Source: CAZXNF01 sp050741255
Lineage (GTDB): Bacteria > Pseudomonadota > Gammaproteobacteria > Burkholderiales > SG8-41
Assembly (NCBI GenBank): GCA_050741255.1
Contig: JBOIEQ010000019.1
Location: forward strand, 1 to 42,130
Direction: 5' to 3'
DNA: 42,130 nt
Every line of letters starts with the position of its first letter. The stretch's first letter is position 1. Shown in pieces: positions 40,728 to 42,130 of this stretch. The position numbers and the translations under genes are program-made. A model generated the notes under the pieces. It worked only from the letters and a program-made list of their open reading frames with translations. It made no database searches and was not told where the DNA came from.

Positions 40728-41957
40728 ATGAACACGACCACTGCGACCCTGCCCGCTGCCGCGGAATTTCCCCGTCCCGTCGCGCTGCTGCTCAACATCG
40801 CGCACGGCATCGACCACATGTTCCTGCTCATCTTCGCCACCGCCGTCGGCACGATCGCCACCGAGTTCGGCATCGCGCGGTGGGAGGACCTGATGCCCTA
40901 CAGCGTCGGGGCGTTCTTCCTGTTCGGCATCGGCTCCGTGCCCGCCGGGCGCCTGGGTGACCTGTGGGGCCGCCGCCAGATGATGCTGCTGTTCTTCTTC
41001 GGCATGGGGGTTTCGGCACTCATTGCCGCCGCGACGCAGAACGCCTGGCAGCTCGCCGCGGCGCTGACGTTGCTGGGCGCGTTCGCCTCGATCTATCACC
41101 CCGTCGGCATCCCGATGCTGGTGCAGCACGCGAAGAATCCCGGCGCGGTCATCGGCATCAACGGGCTGGCCGGCAACCTCGGCGTCGCCGCCGCGGCGCT
41201 CGTCACCGGCTTCCTCATCAAATGGTTCGGCTGGCGGATGGCCTTCATCCTGCCGGGCCTCGTGTGTCTGGGCCTCGGCGTTGCGTTCGCCCTGCTGTGC
41301 CCGCAGGAAACGGAAGCACCCGCCAAGCGCAAGGGCAAGGCGAAGGTGTCGCTGCCGCCGGATGTGCTGGCCCGCGTGTTCTTCATCATGACCGCCGCGG
41401 CGGCCACGGCGAGCCTGCTGTTCAACTTCACGCTGAACGGCAACGCGCAGCTCATGACCGAGCGCTTCCGCGGCCTCATCGAGGATCCGGCCGTGCTCGG
41501 CGCGCTGCTGGCGGGGATATACGCCATCGCCTCGCTCGCGCAGATCGTCGTCGGCCGCATGATCGATCGCATGCCCTTCAAGTGGCTCAACATCTGGATG
41601 GCGCTCGCGCAGATTCCGTTCCTCATCCTCGCCGCCTACGCGCAGGGCTGGTGGCTGTACGTGTGGCTGCTCGCCACCATGATCTTCATTTTCGGTTCCA
41701 TCCCCTTCACCGACGCCATGATCGTGCGCTACGTGGATGACCGGTTGCGCTCCCGTGTGGCGGGCATGCGGCTCGCGGTGTCCTTCGGCATCAGTTCGCT
41801 CGCGGTGTGGGCACTGGGACCGCTGGTCAAGGACGCCGGCTTCACCGTGCTGTTCTGGGTGATGGCAGTACTCGCCATGTGCAAGGTGGGAATGGTGCTG
41901 TTTCTGCCGAACGAAACGCCGGCGCTGGCCGAACCGGACGTGCCGAAGACCGCGTAG
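40728..41957 (+). CDS. Major facilitator superfamily transporter (fosmidomycin-resistance/sugar-anion type)
   Basis: 409 residues from ATG 40728. Twelve helices are apparent; the loop 2-3 motif is 'GRLGDLWGRRQMMLL'. Other blocks are 'AFASIYHPVGIPMLVQHAKN' and 'GVAAAALVTGFLIKWFGWRM', close to the Fsr/YnfM-like group. The mid-loop is basic ('APAKRKGKAKVSLPPD'). It may export or import the substrate of the ASL-like lyase, or give efflux resistance regulated by the divergent AraC protein. The 173 bases after its stop to the window end show no gene except an incomplete frame at the very edge. Confidence 0.92.
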   Translation: MNTTTATLPAAAEFPRPVALLLNIAHGIDHMFLLIFATAVGTIATEFGIARWEDLMPYSVGAFFLFGIGSVPAGRLGDLWGRRQMMLLFFFGMGVSALIAAATQNAWQLAAALTLLGAFASIYHPVGIPMLVQHAKNPGAVIGINGLAGNLGVAAAALVTGFLIKWFGWRMAFILPGLVCLGLGVAFALLCPQETEAPAKRKGKAKVSLPPDVLARVFFIMTAAAATASLLFNFTLNGNAQLMTERFRGLIEDPAVLGALLAGIYAIASLAQIVVGRMIDRMPFKWLNIWMALAQIPFLILAAYAQGWWLYVWLLATMIFIFGSIPFTDAMIVRYVDDRLRSRVAGMRLAVSFGISSLAVWALGPLVKDAGFTVLFWVMAVLAMCKVGMVLFLPNETPALAEPDVPKTA

Positions 41958-42130
41958 CCGCGGGCAGCGGTGTTCAACGCACAGCGGCTGGCGATTCGCC
42001 GGCCGTTGGCATGTGTGCCCGCGGTGTGCCGCCCCGCATCGAAACAGTGCGCGGCGGGCCTTGCCCCGGCAAGGCCATAGCGACATTATGCTGATACGCT
42101 TGGTGCCTCCACCCCGGTGCATGCTGCTGA

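Noticed and set aside
42088..42130. Open frame running into the window edge
   Set aside because: Only 14 codons are visible with no ribosome site; cannot be judged.

Overview
The window is GC-rich (roughly two thirds G+C by eye) and densely coded. Five tripartite-tricarboxylate-type solute-binding proteins of the Bug family lie in separate loci with no membrane subunits beside them. With the CaiB/BaiF CoA transferases, the LysR and AraC regulators and the split YeeE pair, this points to a betaproteobacterium of the order Burkholderiales. That assignment is an inference from gene content. No rRNA, tRNA or CRISPR array was seen.

Layout. 1-4.8 kb is the patchy, accessory part: a Bug protein, a lower-GC DUF2628 membrane protein, an IS5-family transposase remnant, two diverged copies of a small MITE-like repeat, a permuted CoA transferase, and a HAD phosphatase that sits in a textbook integron cassette (attC site plus matching boundary) with no integrase nearby. 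A dispersed repeat with perfect hairpins follows at 4.56-4.77 kb. 4.8-12.5 kb holds envelope and housekeeping genes: a diguanylate cyclase, a small lipoprotein, a Spy-like protein, a secreted DUF5666-like protein, a hydrolase coupled to a Bug protein, a ParB-like protein, a 3D-domain protein, split YeeE transporters and an MXKDX repeat protein. 12.8-15.4 kb is a LysR/azoreductase/pirin locus with a perfect palindrome in its divergent promoter. 15.5-22.3 kb is a LysR-controlled series: Bug, fumarase-superfamily lyase, SGNH hydrolase, GST, TauD-like dioxygenase. 22.3-27.4 kb is a tight five-gene minus-strand operon (Bug, ornithine cyclodeaminase-like, hydrolase, quinone oxidoreductase, CoA transferase), facing a second cyclodeaminase-like gene and an unusual M19 dipeptidase homologue. 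33.1-34.7 kb is an outer-membrane protein/dienelactone hydrolase/peroxiredoxin operon. 35-42 kb carries a VOC protein, NAD-malic enzyme, DNA polymerase IV, and a lyase/AraC/MFS locus.

The main result is a pair of probable selenoproteins that simple ORF calling would truncate. A FrnE/DsbA-like oxidoreductase (29531-30181) has an in-frame TGA exactly at the first Cys of its CPWC motif. An AhpE/TSA-type peroxiredoxin (32582-33043, minus strand) has an in-frame TGA exactly at its peroxidatic Cys. Both have intact reading frames on either side, good ribosome binding sites, and a stem-loop just after the TGA; the peroxiredoxin one fits the bacterial SECIS pattern well. Two independent nonsense mutations hitting the redox Cys of two thiol-redox enzymes 3.3 kb apart is far less likely than selenocysteine recoding. 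The Sec machinery (selA, selB, selC, selD) is not in this window.
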